Source of the DNA: Aureibacter tunicatorum
GTDB taxonomy: Bacteria; Bacteroidota; Bacteroidia; Cytophagales; Cyclobacteriaceae
Direction: 5' to 3'
DNA length: 64,000 bases
NCBI RefSeq assembly: GCF_036492635.1
Contig: NZ_AP025305.1
Coordinates: 1,240,001-1,304,000, forward strand
Below are positions 34,013 through 44,100 of this stretch, piece by piece (positions within the stretch are counted from its first letter, which is position 1; each line of letters opens with the position of its first letter). A program made the translations under genes and the position numbers. The notes beneath the pieces were generated by a model. The model searched no databases, was not told where the DNA came from, and saw only the letters and a list, made by a program, of their open reading frames with translations.

Positions 34013-36007
34013 ATGAACTTTTTATATCCGCAGTTTCTTTGGGCATTGACAGCATTGGCAATACCAGTGATGATACACCTGTTTAATTTGAGAAAAGTTA
34101 AAAAGGTGCATTTTACCAATAATGCCTTTTTGCACCAAGTTCAATCTCAAAATAAATCCAAGCAAAGGATTAAGCATCTGTTGATATTGTGTTCGAGAAT
34201 GCTTGCGCTGGCTTTTTTGGTGATCGCTTTCGCCAGACCGTTTATTCCCGCGTCTGAAGACGCTGTAGCCTCTGACAAGGTGAATATTTACTTGGACAAT
34301 TCTTTAAGCATGTCTAATAAAATGTCCAATGACAATAGCGCTTTCGACGAAGCTATAAGCTATGTGAATACTTTGTCAGAGGTTTATCCAGAAGGAACTA
34401 AATTCAGGTTGTTGACCAATGATTTCTCCCCGATTTCCAATAGGTATCTTTCCAAAAAGCAATTAGGAGAATACCTGACGGAATTGAAAATGACAGGAGT
34501 GTCAAGGCCTTGGACTTCTATTACGAGTCGGTTGAAACAAGGCAACGAGGCTGGACAAACCTTTTGGCTTTCCGATTTTCAAAAATCAACGATGGGTGAT
34601 TTGGATTTGAACGTCTTAGATTCGTCTATTGTGACTACGATTGTGCCTTTGGATTATGACTCGCCATCGAATATACTCATTGATACGGTTTATTTGGGCA
34701 GTCCAAGCTTATCTGATTTTGAACAAAATCATTTGCATGTCAAGTTTGTGAACAGAGGAAGCATATCGAGGAATGATGTTCCGGTAAGACTATTGATAAA
34801 TGATTTTCAAACGGCCAACACGACTGTGGATCTTAGTCCGGGTGAAGAGAAAGAGGTGGTTTTTGATTTGGGAAATAAGATGGGAAGAGTCAATAAGGGC
34901 TTGTTGGAAATTCAGGATTTTCCTGTCAGTTATGACAATGATTATTACTTCACTTTGAAAAAAGCGCCGAAGTTGAATATTGCGGATTTGGCGGGGAATC
35001 AAATGACTAAAGATATAGGACATGTTTTTTCCAATGATCAACTTTTTGATTATAAAAGGCATAATGCCTCCAATCTTGATTATTCTTTGTTTAATAGATC
35101 TGACTTTGTCGTATTGAACGGTCTGGATGATGTTGATGAGGCATTATCGGCAGGACTTCAAGATTATATGTCAAAAGGGGGCGTTGCTTTGCTTTTGCCA
35201 ACTTCAAACGCAGGCAAATCAGGCTATAAATTGCTTGGCAGAAGTCTTGAGTTGAAAGATAAGGAAGCATCTAGACATGAAGTTTCTAAATTGGATTTGG
35301 AAGATCCTTTTTTCGACCAGATTTTCGATGGAGACCAAAATAAGTACCAGATGTTCGAAGCTTCCATGGCGTTCAAGTCGCCTAAGGCAAGGGATGTGAA
35401 AATGAGATATGAGAACGGACAGCCATTTCTTTTTGAAGAAGCAGGACAAAAGAACCTTTGGGTATTGAACTCTCAAGTCGATGATGAAGGAGCGTTTAAT
35501 AATCATGCCTTGTTTGTCCCGATGATGTATAAATTGGCCAATTCATCCAGAGGAGGCGTTATTTCCAGATTGGCGTATTACCTTAACGAACCAATGGTTG
35601 GAATGCATCTGGATTCTATTAGCAAACAAGATGTTGTGGCTTTGAAAAACGATGGGTTTGAGTTGATACCGGCGCAGCAATTTCAAGGTAATAAGTTGAT
35701 GATGGAATTGCCCAAGGATAAATTAACCAAGGGCTTTTATGATATTACCCTTGATGGAAGGCCATTGGATGTAATCGCATTGAATCCAGATAAATCAGAA
35801 TCATATCTAGAGAATTACTCTTTGGAGAATATGCTCGAAATGGCGAGCAGTAGAGCATCAGTGAATGTGATGGAAGCTTTGGACTCGAAAGATTTTGCAA
35901 AAACCCTTACCGAAGCATATCAAGGCCGTGAATTATGGGTTTATGCAGTAATTTTTGTGTTGTTTTTTTTATTGGGAGAGGTATTAATCATTAGATTTGT
36001 AAAATAA
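34013..36007 (+). CDS. BatA N-terminal-domain membrane protein
   Basis: Inner-membrane protein of 664 aa. The N-terminal ~85 residues match the BatA/aerotolerance family (LWALTALAIPVMIHLFNLRK, then a second helix LLILCSRMLALAFLVIAFARPF). Residues ~85-260 look like a von Willebrand-A-type fold (DKVNIYLDNSLSMSNKM; the DxSxS motif is DNSLS, with Asn in place of a Ser/Gly position). Then come beta-sandwich and glutamine-amidotransferase-like parts, and a final helix at ~640-660. The family is linked to stress or envelope functions, but its role is not settled. It starts an operon with the dihydroorotase homologue 16 bp downstream. Confidence 0.85.
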   Translation: MNFLYPQFLWALTALAIPVMIHLFNLRKVKKVHFTNNAFLHQVQSQNKSKQRIKHLLILCSRMLALAFLVIAFARPFIPASEDAVASDKVNIYLDNSLSMSNKMSNDNSAFDEAISYVNTLSEVYPEGTKFRLLTNDFSPISNRYLSKKQLGEYLTELKMTGVSRPWTSITSRLKQGNEAGQTFWLSDFQKSTMGDLDLNVLDSSIVTTIVPLDYDSPSNILIDTVYLGSPSLSDFEQNHLHVKFVNRGSISRNDVPVRLLINDFQTANTTVDLSPGEEKEVVFDLGNKMGRVNKGLLEIQDFPVSYDNDYYFTLKKAPKLNIADLAGNQMTKDIGHVFSNDQLFDYKRHNASNLDYSLFNRSDFVVLNGLDDVDEALSAGLQDYMSKGGVALLLPTSNAGKSGYKLLGRSLELKDKEASRHEVSKLDLEDPFFDQIFDGDQNKYQMFEASMAFKSPKARDVKMRYENGQPFLFEEAGQKNLWVLNSQVDDEGAFNNHALFVPMMYKLANSSRGGVISRLAYYLNEPMVGMHLDSISKQDVVALKNDGFELIPAQQFQGNKLMMELPKDKLTKGFYDITLDGRPLDVIALNPDKSESYLENYSLENMLEMASSRASVNVMEALDSKDFAKTLTEAYQGRELWVYAVIFVLFFLLGEVLIIRFVK

Positions 36008-36023
36008 TCTAGCCGAAATAAAA

Positions 36024-37283
36024 ATGAGAGTATTAATAAAGTCAGTGGAGATTCGCGACGCCGGATCGAAGTATAACAAACAAGTCAAAAATGTGCTGTT
36101 GGACAATGGTGTGATCGTTTCTATCGATGATAATGAAGCGGAAGCCGATCAAGTAATAGACGGACAGGGCATGTTGTTGTCGCAAGGCTGGTTTGACTTG
36201 AGGGCTAATTTCAATGACCCTGGTTTGGAATTCAAGGAAGATTTGGAGTCGGGTGCCAATGCGGCGAAAGCCGGAGGTTTCACTGACGTGTTGCTTCTGC
36301 CAAATACCGAACCTGTGATTGACTCAAAAAATGAAGTGAATTATGTCACTTCAAGAAACAGGTCACGATTGACTCAGTTGCATGTGGCAGCTGCTGTTAC
36401 AAAAGGCGCTAAAGGCGAGGATTTTACTGATATTGTGGATTTGCATCATCAAGGAGCATTAGCTTTTACTGATGGGGAAAAACCTCTTTATAATAGCGAT
36501 ATTTTATTGAAGGCATTGCAGTATTTGCAAAAGTTTGATGGAGTATTGATGAATAGGCCATCGGATAAGTACTTGTCCATGTTTGGACAAATGCACGAAG
36601 GTCATCAAAGCACAATGTTGGGTATGAAGGGCATCCCTTCTATGGCTGAAGAGCTTATGGTCATCAGGGATTTGAAGTTGTTGGAATATGCTGGAGGAGG
36701 CAAGTTGCACTTTAGCAATTTATCCACTAAAGAGTCCGTTGACTTGATTCGAAAAGCTAAGAAAGATGGATTAAACGTAACTTGCGATATAGCTTCTCAT
36801 CAATTGCTGTTTGACGATTCTCAGTTGGTTGGATTCGACACGAATTATAAAGTTGATCCGCCTTTCAGGTCTACGGAAGATATTGAAGCATTGAAAGTTG
36901 GTTTGAAAGACGGTACTATTGACGCGGTTGTCTCAAGCCATACTCCGCACGATCAAGAGTGCAAGCAATTGGAGTTTGATTTGGCTGATTTTGGTGTAAT
37001 TGGTCTTCAGACTGTGTATTCTTCATTGAAGCAGGCTGGGCTTGATGATGATTTGATTGTTGAGAAATTAGTGGAGGGCCCAAGAAGAGTGTTAGGATTG
37101 GAGAACATGACAATTGAAGAAGGAAAAAAGCTAAGCTTGACATTGTTTGATCCTGAAGCGAATTGGACTTTTGACGCGAGTACTAATAAGTCAAAAGCGA
37201 ACAACTCGCCATTATTTGGCAAAGAGCTAAAGGGGAGAGCTAAGGCTGTTGTCAATAACGGACAAGTAGAGGAATTGTATTAA
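36024..37283 (+). CDS. Dihydroorotase-like amidohydrolase lacking catalytic residues (pseudo-enzyme)
   Basis: The fold is that of class I dihydroorotase/allantoinase (419 aa), which cyclises carbamoyl-aspartate in pyrimidine synthesis. The metal-binding HxH that follows beta-1 is absent: the usual DxHxHxREPG reads DLRANFNDPG (58-67), so both His are replaced. The catalytic TDHAPH reads SSHTPH (304-309), with Ser for Asp. One His in the strand-4-like segment (IASHQLL) remains. It is therefore probably inactive, and could be a regulatory or structural partner of aspartate carbamoyltransferase, as in other bacteria, or serve the envelope cluster it sits in. The ATG follows the BatA gene by 16 bp. 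Confidence 0.82.
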   Translation: MRVLIKSVEIRDAGSKYNKQVKNVLLDNGVIVSIDDNEAEADQVIDGQGMLLSQGWFDLRANFNDPGLEFKEDLESGANAAKAGGFTDVLLLPNTEPVIDSKNEVNYVTSRNRSRLTQLHVAAAVTKGAKGEDFTDIVDLHHQGALAFTDGEKPLYNSDILLKALQYLQKFDGVLMNRPSDKYLSMFGQMHEGHQSTMLGMKGIPSMAEELMVIRDLKLLEYAGGGKLHFSNLSTKESVDLIRKAKKDGLNVTCDIASHQLLFDDSQLVGFDTNYKVDPPFRSTEDIEALKVGLKDGTIDAVVSSHTPHDQECKQLEFDLADFGVIGLQTVYSSLKQAGLDDDLIVEKLVEGPRRVLGLENMTIEEGKKLSLTLFDPEANWTFDASTNKSKANNSPLFGKELKGRAKAVVNNGQVEELY

Positions 37284-37304
37284 TAATAAGAAATAAATAT
37301 GGGG

Positions 37305-37329
37305 AAGGCGCTTTCAAAGCGTCTTTTTT
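37305..37329 (+). terminator. Rho-independent terminator after the dihydroorotase-like gene
   Basis: AAGGCGCTT/AAGCGTCTT stem with a TCA loop, then TTTTG. It lies 22 bp after the stop, and the next gene starts 27 bp further on, so the DUF4199 genes may have reduced or separate transcription. Confidence 0.8.
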
Positions 37330-37355
37330 GTTCCATTTGAAATAAAGATAAAAAG

Positions 37356-37880
37356 ATGAATAACTTGTTGGTGAAAATAGGCCTTAAGTATGGTGGTATC
37401 GGAGGTTTGATGGCTGTTTTGGCAATGGTGGCTTTCGTGTTTATCGATAATAATCCATTAGGTCCAGAGTTTTATTTTGCCGCTCCTTTGGTTTTTGTTT
37501 TTGTGTTTTTTGCAATGCGAGAATTTAAGTTTTTCAAAGATGGATACATGACATTTTCTCAAGGGGTTGCCATTGGCTTTATAACCTATGTTATGATTGG
37601 GATAATTTCTGGGATTGCAGTGTTTGCTCTTTTGCAATGGATCGAGCCTGAATTATTGCCCCATTATATTGAGTTGAAGATGAAAGGTTTAATGGAAAAC
37701 AAAACTGAGATTATCGCTCAATATGGAGAAGGGGTATTCAATGATAATTACGACAAACTTCCGAAAACGACGGCTTGGGAATTAGGCCTTACAGATTTTA
37801 TTCAAAAACTATTGTCAGGAGTAATAATCACTATGATTTTGACGATGTTGATGAGAAAATCAAAACCAATAGAAGAATAA
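37356..37880 (+). CDS. DUF4199 family membrane protein, copy 1
   Basis: 174-aa integral membrane protein with four hydrophobic segments (about 14-31, 40-54, 70-95, 145-165). An acidic loop precedes the last (MKGLMENKTEIIAQYGEGVF), and the C-terminus is short and basic to acidic. This layout is DUF4199, a Bacteroidota family of unknown function. A second member follows 64 bp later, a probable old duplication: both have the order helix-helix-helix, charged Lys/Glu loop, helix and RKSKPIEE/RKRRPFEE tails. Confidence 0.82.
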   Translation: MNNLLVKIGLKYGGIGGLMAVLAMVAFVFIDNNPLGPEFYFAAPLVFVFVFFAMREFKFFKDGYMTFSQGVAIGFITYVMIGIISGIAVFALLQWIEPELLPHYIELKMKGLMENKTEIIAQYGEGVFNDNYDKLPKTTAWELGLTDFIQKLLSGVIITMILTMLMRKSKPIEE

Positions 37881-37944
37881 GTTTTTTCTAAAACAAACTA
37901 AGAGGGATAGCAGTGGTTAAATTGCTGAGGAGGCAATTTGTATC

Positions 37945-38481
37945 ATGAAGATTTCTGTAAAAGAAAATATCGTAAAGTTCACTTTCTTAATTGGAACTTT
38001 TGATATTTTATGGTTCTTTTTTGTTTTTGTAATCAATAAGGAGTGGTTTGTCAGCACAGGCCACACTATTGGGTTGTACATTGTCAATACACTTTGGATG
38101 TATTTCGCGGGTGTGAGTTTGAGAAATAGACAAGGCGGTTTTATAACTTTCAAATGCGCATTCAATTTTTACTTGGCTTTGTTGATTGGCGTAGGAACGA
38201 TAGTTTTTTTGTTTAAATTATTGATTTTTAAAGTTGTAGACCCAACGCTTGGAGATACGTTGAGTGAGATTGTAACTAGAAAGTTGACAAGCAATTTGCA
38301 AGATATTTTAACAGGCGAAGAGTTGGAAAAACTGTTGAAAGCTCATGAAAAGGCTAACCCTTACGGGGTGGAGGGACTATTTGTAAATTACATTTGGAAA
38401 ATACTTTGGTATTTTGTCGCATCATTTTTATTGGCATTAATTCTCAAAAGAAAAAGAAGGCCATTTGAAGAATTAAAATAA
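37945..38481 (+). CDS. DUF4199 family membrane protein, copy 2
   Basis: 178 aa with the same four-helix plan as copy 1 and the same charged loop before the last helix (LQDILTGEELEKLLKAHEKAN). The tail RKRRPFEELK mirrors RKSKPIEE of copy 1. Identity between the two is low, so they diverged long ago and may form a heteromer. Function is unknown. It precedes the glycosyltransferase pair by 153 bp. Confidence 0.8.
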   Translation: MKISVKENIVKFTFLIGTFDILWFFFVFVINKEWFVSTGHTIGLYIVNTLWMYFAGVSLRNRQGGFITFKCAFNFYLALLIGVGTIVFLFKLLIFKVVDPTLGDTLSEIVTRKLTSNLQDILTGEELEKLLKAHEKANPYGVEGLFVNYIWKILWYFVASFLLALILKRKRRPFEELK

Positions 38482-38634
38482 AAAAGTAATATTTTTATGT
38501 GACGAGGCTTTATTGAGAAGTTTGTCCATTAATAATATATTTTGACAGTCTGGGCATAGTGATTGGTGTGGTGTTGTAAACTCTAGTCTCGGTTTAATTT
38601 TTAAAGTACTTTTTGGCGTAATTTACGGATTTTA

Positions 38635-39603
38635 ATGGCGAATCATTTAGATATTTCTATACTAGTGCCCTCGTATAATGAGGATGAATCTTTACCGGAG
38701 CTTTGTTCTTGGATCAAAAAAGTAATGGATGAGAAGAACTTTGCTTATGAAGTTGTGATCGTTGATGACGGAAGCACGGACAGGACTTGGGAAGTTACTC
38801 AAGAAATCAATGCGAAGGATAAAAACGTAAAGGGAATCAAGTTCAATAGAAATTATGGCAAGTCCGCGGCCTTGAATGTAGGGTTTAAAGCAGTGAAAGG
38901 CGATGTAGTCATTACTATGGATGCTGATCTGCAAGATTCGCCGGACGAGATTCCTGCCTTATATGATAAAATCATGAAAGAAGGCTATGACTTGGTTTCC
39001 GGTTGGAAAAAGAAGCGTTATGACCCGATTTCCAAGACTGTTCCTTCCAAGTTTTTTAACGCGGTGACCAGAAAACTTTCAGGCATTGAGCTTAATGACT
39101 TTAATTGCGGTCTTAAAGCATATAAAAATGCTGTCGTAAAGAATGTAGCTATACATGGCGAGATGCACCGTTACATTCCTGTGATAGCGAAATGGAGAGG
39201 TTTTGATAAGATTGGCGAGCAGGTAGTAGAGCATAGAGCCAGGCAATATGGAGTGTCCAAGTTCGGATTGGAGAGATTTATCAATGGTTTTCTTGATTTA
39301 TTGTCGATTACTTTCGTGACCAAATTTCGCAAGAAGCCAATGCACTTCTTTGGCTTGTTGGGGACGTTGTCATTTATGTTTGGATTCGTTAGCACTTTAT
39401 TTCTTATTTGGGAGAAATGGATAAATCTTAAGGATGGAACTCATGTGAGGGAAATTGTAGATCAGCCGTTTTTCTATATCGCATTGGTGATGTTGGTAAT
39501 TGGTGTTCAATTATTCTTAGGAGGCTTTCTTGCCGAAATGATTACTATGAATGGACATAAGGAGGATGATTATTTGGTGATAGAGGAAGTAGGAAATGAT
39601 TAA
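38635..39603 (+). CDS. Family-2 glycosyltransferase with C-terminal membrane helices (GtrB/DPM1-like)
   Basis: Probably transfers a sugar from a nucleotide donor to a polyprenyl phosphate. The GT-A domain occupies residues ~1-225: ILVPSYNEDESLPEL, the nucleotide site VDDGSTDRTWEV, the metal motif DADLQDSPDEIP, and the acceptor-side HRARQYGVSKFG. Two membrane helices follow at about 240-262 and 280-305. This is the layout of dolichyl/undecaprenyl-phosphate mannosyl- or glucosyltransferases. The stop overlaps the next glycosyltransferase start by 8 bases, so the two are co-expressed. Confidence 0.92.
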   Translation: MANHLDISILVPSYNEDESLPELCSWIKKVMDEKNFAYEVVIVDDGSTDRTWEVTQEINAKDKNVKGIKFNRNYGKSAALNVGFKAVKGDVVITMDADLQDSPDEIPALYDKIMKEGYDLVSGWKKKRYDPISKTVPSKFFNAVTRKLSGIELNDFNCGLKAYKNAVVKNVAIHGEMHRYIPVIAKWRGFDKIGEQVVEHRARQYGVSKFGLERFINGFLDLLSITFVTKFRKKPMHFFGLLGTLSFMFGFVSTLFLIWEKWINLKDGTHVREIVDQPFFYIALVMLVIGVQLFLGGFLAEMITMNGHKEDDYLVIEEVGND

Positions 39604-40558
39604 GTTTACGGCAGTAATTCCTGTATACAACAGGCCCGAAGAGATAGACGAGCTTTTAGAAAGCTTGACAAAACAGACCTATACTCACTTTGAAGTAATT
39701 GTCGTAGAGGATGGCTCTAGAGAGGGCGAAAAGTGTGAGGAAATCACAAGCTCTTATTCCGATCGTTTGGATGTGAAGTATTTTTATAAGGAAAATACGG
39801 GACAGGGATTTAGCCGTAATTATGGATTTGAGAAAGCTTCGGGGGATTATTTTGTGGTGTTTGATTCTGACTGTATTATCCCCGAAAAATATTTTGAAGA
39901 AGTAAATTCATTTCTTGAAAATCAATGGCTTGATGCTTTTGGTGGGCCGGATAGAGCTTCTGAAGATTTTAATGATATGCAGAAAGCTATATCTTACTCC
40001 ATGACTTCCTTGTTTACTACTGGAGGAATCAGAGGAAAGAAAAAGCATGTTGGACAGTTTCAGCCAAGAAGTTTTAACATGGGCATTTCCAAGGAGGTGT
40101 TTCAGAAAACGGGCGGATACGCGATGACCAATATGGGGGAAGATATTGAGTATAGCGTTCGGATGATTAATGCAGGGTTTAAGGTCGATTTAATTCCTGA
40201 AGCATATGTTTATCATAAGCGACGGGGGAGTTTTAAGCAATTTTTCAAGCAGATATTTTCATTTGGAAGATCAAGAATCATCATGAGATCGTTTTTGCCT
40301 GGAGCTTTGAAGCCGGTACATTTTTTCCCATTGTGTTTTGTAATTGCGATGTTGGTGTTTTTGATGTTGCCATTTATCAATTTTGATTTATTTAAAATTG
40401 CATGCATCTTTGTAGTGTTTTATTTTGGCGGGATCTTATTGGATTCAAGTATTCAGAATAAAAGCATAAAAGTAGGGGTATTAAGTATAATCGCTTCTGT
40501 GGTTCAGCTGACAGCTTATGGTCTTGGCTTTTTAAAAGAATTAATGACTAGCAAATGA
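39596..40558 (+). CDS. Family-2 glycosyltransferase
   Basis: GT-A fold transferase of 320 aa. The N-terminal AVIPVYNRPEEIDELLESL and VVEDGSREGEKCEE bind the nucleotide sugar, and DSDCIIPEKYFEEV is the metal-binding DxD. GEDIEYSVRMINAGF is the catalytic ED region, and KRRGSFKQFFKQIFSFGRSR resembles the QxxRW-type acceptor site. Three hydrophobic segments at ~240-315 anchor it in the membrane. It overlaps the upstream transferase (8 bases) and the downstream DUF6660 gene (ATGA). The acceptor is unknown; a surface glycan is likely. Confidence 0.9.
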   Translation: MIKFTAVIPVYNRPEEIDELLESLTKQTYTHFEVIVVEDGSREGEKCEEITSSYSDRLDVKYFYKENTGQGFSRNYGFEKASGDYFVVFDSDCIIPEKYFEEVNSFLENQWLDAFGGPDRASEDFNDMQKAISYSMTSLFTTGGIRGKKKHVGQFQPRSFNMGISKEVFQKTGGYAMTNMGEDIEYSVRMINAGFKVDLIPEAYVYHKRRGSFKQFFKQIFSFGRSRIIMRSFLPGALKPVHFFPLCFVIAMLVFLMLPFINFDLFKIACIFVVFYFGGILLDSSIQNKSIKVGVLSIIASVVQLTAYGLGFLKELMTSK

Positions 40559-40920
40559 GATGGATTGTGTTCATATTGACAGCATATTTATTCGGCTTGG
40601 GCTTGATGCCTTGTCAGGATATGCCTATGGACCACGATTTGGCTCACATGCAACAGATCAAAGAAGCTAATCATTGCTCGACTACAGAGCCTCATTCAGA
40701 TGACAAAACCGGTGATGAAGAACATGAGCATAATATCTGTTCGCCATTTTGTTCTTGTGCCTGCTGTGGCATTACTCTTGAGCGTTTAGAGTTTGCTCAT
40801 ATACCTGATTTTACTGAAGAGCTTATAGTTCTAAAAGCGTATAATTCTACATACAAATCTCCTGAGCTTTTCGATATGGCTCATAATATTTGGAACCCTC
40901 CCAAATCTTTCATTTCATAA
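40555..40920 (+). CDS. DUF6660 family protein, secreted and His/Cys-rich (metal-associated)
   Basis: 121-aa protein with a short signal peptide (WIVFILTAYLFGLGLMPC). His, Asp and Met clusters follow (MPMDHDLAHMQQ, PHSDDKTGDEEHEHNIC), then a Cys-rich CSPFCSCACCG (about residues 61-71). These features suit a periplasmic metal-binding or sensor protein. DUF6660 proteins commonly lie in front of heavy-metal efflux genes in Bacteroidota, as here, where the CusA fusion starts 228 bp downstream. The ATG overlaps the glycosyltransferase stop (ATGA), so it may be translated from the glycan operon and still act with the metal efflux genes. Confidence 0.75.
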   Translation: MRWIVFILTAYLFGLGLMPCQDMPMDHDLAHMQQIKEANHCSTTEPHSDDKTGDEEHEHNICSPFCSCACCGITLERLEFAHIPDFTEELIVLKAYNSTYKSPELFDMAHNIWNPPKSFIS

Positions 40921-41148
40921 TAATTCAGCATCTTGTTATAATCTAAATATTTCCAAGTTAAGAAAGCTATTGCCTACTTAAGTAGTGACCTATGTTTCTA
41001 TGGGATAACTAGATTGCTCAATGAATATTTATTCTATTCTCAAGAGTGTAAACCCAAATGAGTCTTTGGTTAAGATGTTTGAATTACTTTAAGAATATTT
41101 TTTGAAATGTGGACAATTGATCCGCAGGGTATTCAAATATGAATCATT

Positions 41149-44100
41149 ATGATTGAAACAATAATAAAATTTTCTATAAAAAATAAATTTATCATAGGAT
41201 TGTTGATGGTGGCTTGGATAGTTGCCGGAATATGGTCTATGAGGGAAGTTCCCATCGATGCAACGCCTGACATTACCAATAATCAGGTGCAGGTAATTAC
41301 TCTATCTTCTAACCTTGGTACAACAGACATTGAGCAGTTTGTGACTTATCCTGTAGAGTTGGCGATGGGGAACTTGCCGGGTGTCGAAGAGATTCGTTCT
41401 ATTTCCAGGTTTGGTCTTTCGGTAGTGACGATTGTCTTTGAAGAAGATATGGGAACGTATTTGCCTCGACAACTTGTTTCTGAAAAGTTAGGAGAGGTAA
41501 AAGAAGAGATTCCCGAAGGTTTTGGAACTCCTGAGATGGGACCAATTACGACAGGTCTTGGAGAAATATATCAGTATACTTTGGAGGTTGATCCTAAGTA
41601 TAAGAACAAATACGATGAAACAGAACTAAGAACGATTCAGGATTGGATTGTCAAGCGTCAGATGTCAATGCTCCCCGGCGTGGTGGAAGTGAATACATTC
41701 GGAGGCAAAGAAAAGCAATATGAAGTAGCTGTAGATCCATACAAACTGCAAAGTATGGGGATTACGATCACAGAAATAGCTGATGCCTTGATGGCTAATA
41801 ATGAAAATGTAGGTGGAGCTTACATTGAAAAAGAACGAAAAGCAAATTTCATCCGTGGAGAGGGGTTGATGCTGACTAAGGATGACATCGCCAATACGGT
41901 GGTGAAAAATGAAAACGGCAGACCTGTATTGGTCAAAGATGTCGGGACAGTCAAGTTTGGAAGTGGGGTTCGCTATGGTTCTTTTACTGCCAATGGAGAC
42001 GAAGCCGTCGGCGGAATGGTATTGATGCTCAAAGGTGCCAATTCTGATAAAGTCATCAAAAGAGTAAAAGAAAGGATAGCTGAGATTCAGAAATCTTTGC
42101 CGGAAGGTGTGACGATCAAGCCATTTTTGGATAGGTCGCAATTAATAGCGAAAACGACTTCAACGGTAAAGACGAATTTGATCGAAGGTGGCTTGATCGT
42201 GATTTTTATCTTGGTGATATTGCTAGGCAACTGGCGGGGAGGATTGGTTGTCGCGACTACTATTCCATTGTCATTGTTATTTGCATTTATCTTGATGAAT
42301 GTCTTTGGCGTATGGGCTAACCTGATGAGCTTGGGAGCTATAGACTTTGGGATTATAGTCGATGGAGCGGTGATCATTGTGGAGTCAGCTGTATTTTACA
42401 TGACAGGATTCTTGCATCGAAATAAGGAAATGAATGCTGAAGATAGAGATCGCCTGACGATAGAAGCCTCTTCTAAGATGATGAATGCGGCTTTCTTTGG
42501 TCAATTGATTATTCTGATCGTATTCTTGCCAATATTGACGTTGACAGGAATCGAGGGCAAGATGTTTCGGCCAATGGCATTGACTTTTAGTTTTGCAATG
42601 ATCGGAGCGATGATATTGTGCCTGACTTATGTGCCAATGATCACAGCGCTTTTTGTAAATGTGCAACCAAAGGAAAAGCAGAAAAAAAGCATAGGTGATA
42701 AAATCATGGGTTTATTTCATAGAGTCTATGAACCGTCTTTGACTTGGGCTTTGGATCATGGAAAAATAGTCGTTGGAGCTTCTTTAGGGTTGCTTGTCGC
42801 TGGTGGTTTTTTCTTTACCAGATTGGGAGGAGAATTTATCCCTAAGATTGATGAAGGGGATATAGCTATGCAAGCTTTGTTGAAGCCCGGAAGTGCATTG
42901 TCGGAAACGACCAAGGCTAGTGAAAAGATTGAGGATATTTTATTGAAAGAATTTCCTGATGAAATAAAAAGTGTCATGGCTAGAATTGGTGTTTCTGAGA
43001 TTCCTACAGATCCTATGCCGATGGATATAGCCGATATGTTTATTATTCTTAACTCTAAAGATGAATGGACAAAAGCCAAGACAAAAAATGAGTTGATTGA
43101 TCAGATGAAAGTAAAGCTTGGCGTGCTACCGGGAATTAACTTTCAGTTTTCTCAACCGATGGAATTGCGATTCAACGAGTTGATGACTGGGGTTCGTCAA
43201 GATTTGGCTATTATGATTTTTGGAGAAGATCTTGGAGTTCTGTCTCACAAGGCTGAAGAAGTCGGAAAGCTTATCGCTGGTGTTCCAGGAGTTGGTGATG
43301 TGCAGGTGGAAGCTACAGAAGGTTTGCCTCAGATGACTGTAAAGTACAACAGAATGAAGTTGGCTAGATATGGGTTAAATATTGCGGATATCAATCGAGT
43401 GATAAGCGCAGGATATGGAGGAGAGAAAGCCGGTGTTATTTTCGAAGGTGAGAAGAAGTTTGATATGGTAGTCAGATTCAAGGAAAATGCTAAGAAGGAT
43501 ATTGAGTCACTTCGCAATCTTTTTGTCAGCTTGCCAAACGGAAAGCAGATTCCTCTCAAAGAAGTCGCTCAGATAGATTACATTCCAGCTCCTATGCAGA
43601 TCTCAAGAGATAATACAAAGCGAAAAATTGCTGTTGGAGTAAATGTGCGTGGCAGAGATGTAGAAACATTGGTGGCTGAGATTGAAAGCATATTGGATGA
43701 GCAATTGAATTTGCCACCGGGCTATTCGATTAAGTATGGAGGTTCTTTCGAGAATTTGAAAAAAGCGAAAGATCGTTTGTCAATCGTTGTTCCGATAGCT
43801 TTAGGTTTGATATTCGTATTGCTTTATTTTGCTTTGAAATCAGCTGTCCAGTCACTTGTGATTTATATTGCTATTCCGCTGGCGGCTATTGGTGGGATTT
43901 TTTCACTGCTTGTTCGGGATATGCCTTTTAGTATTTCAGCAGGAGTTGGGTTTATCGTCCTTTTTGGAGTGGCGGTATTGAATGGTTTGGTTTTGATCAC
44001 TAGCCTCAATGAACTAAAAGAAGCAGGAGTTGAAAATTTGCGTGAGCGAATCAAAAAAGCAACGCACAGCAGACTGCGACCGATTGTCTTGACAGCATCA

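Noticed and set aside
34013-40558. A novel glycan or gliding-motility locus
   Set aside because: Only two glycosyltransferases and no flippase, polymerase or Gld/Spr genes are present, so a full pathway cannot be claimed.
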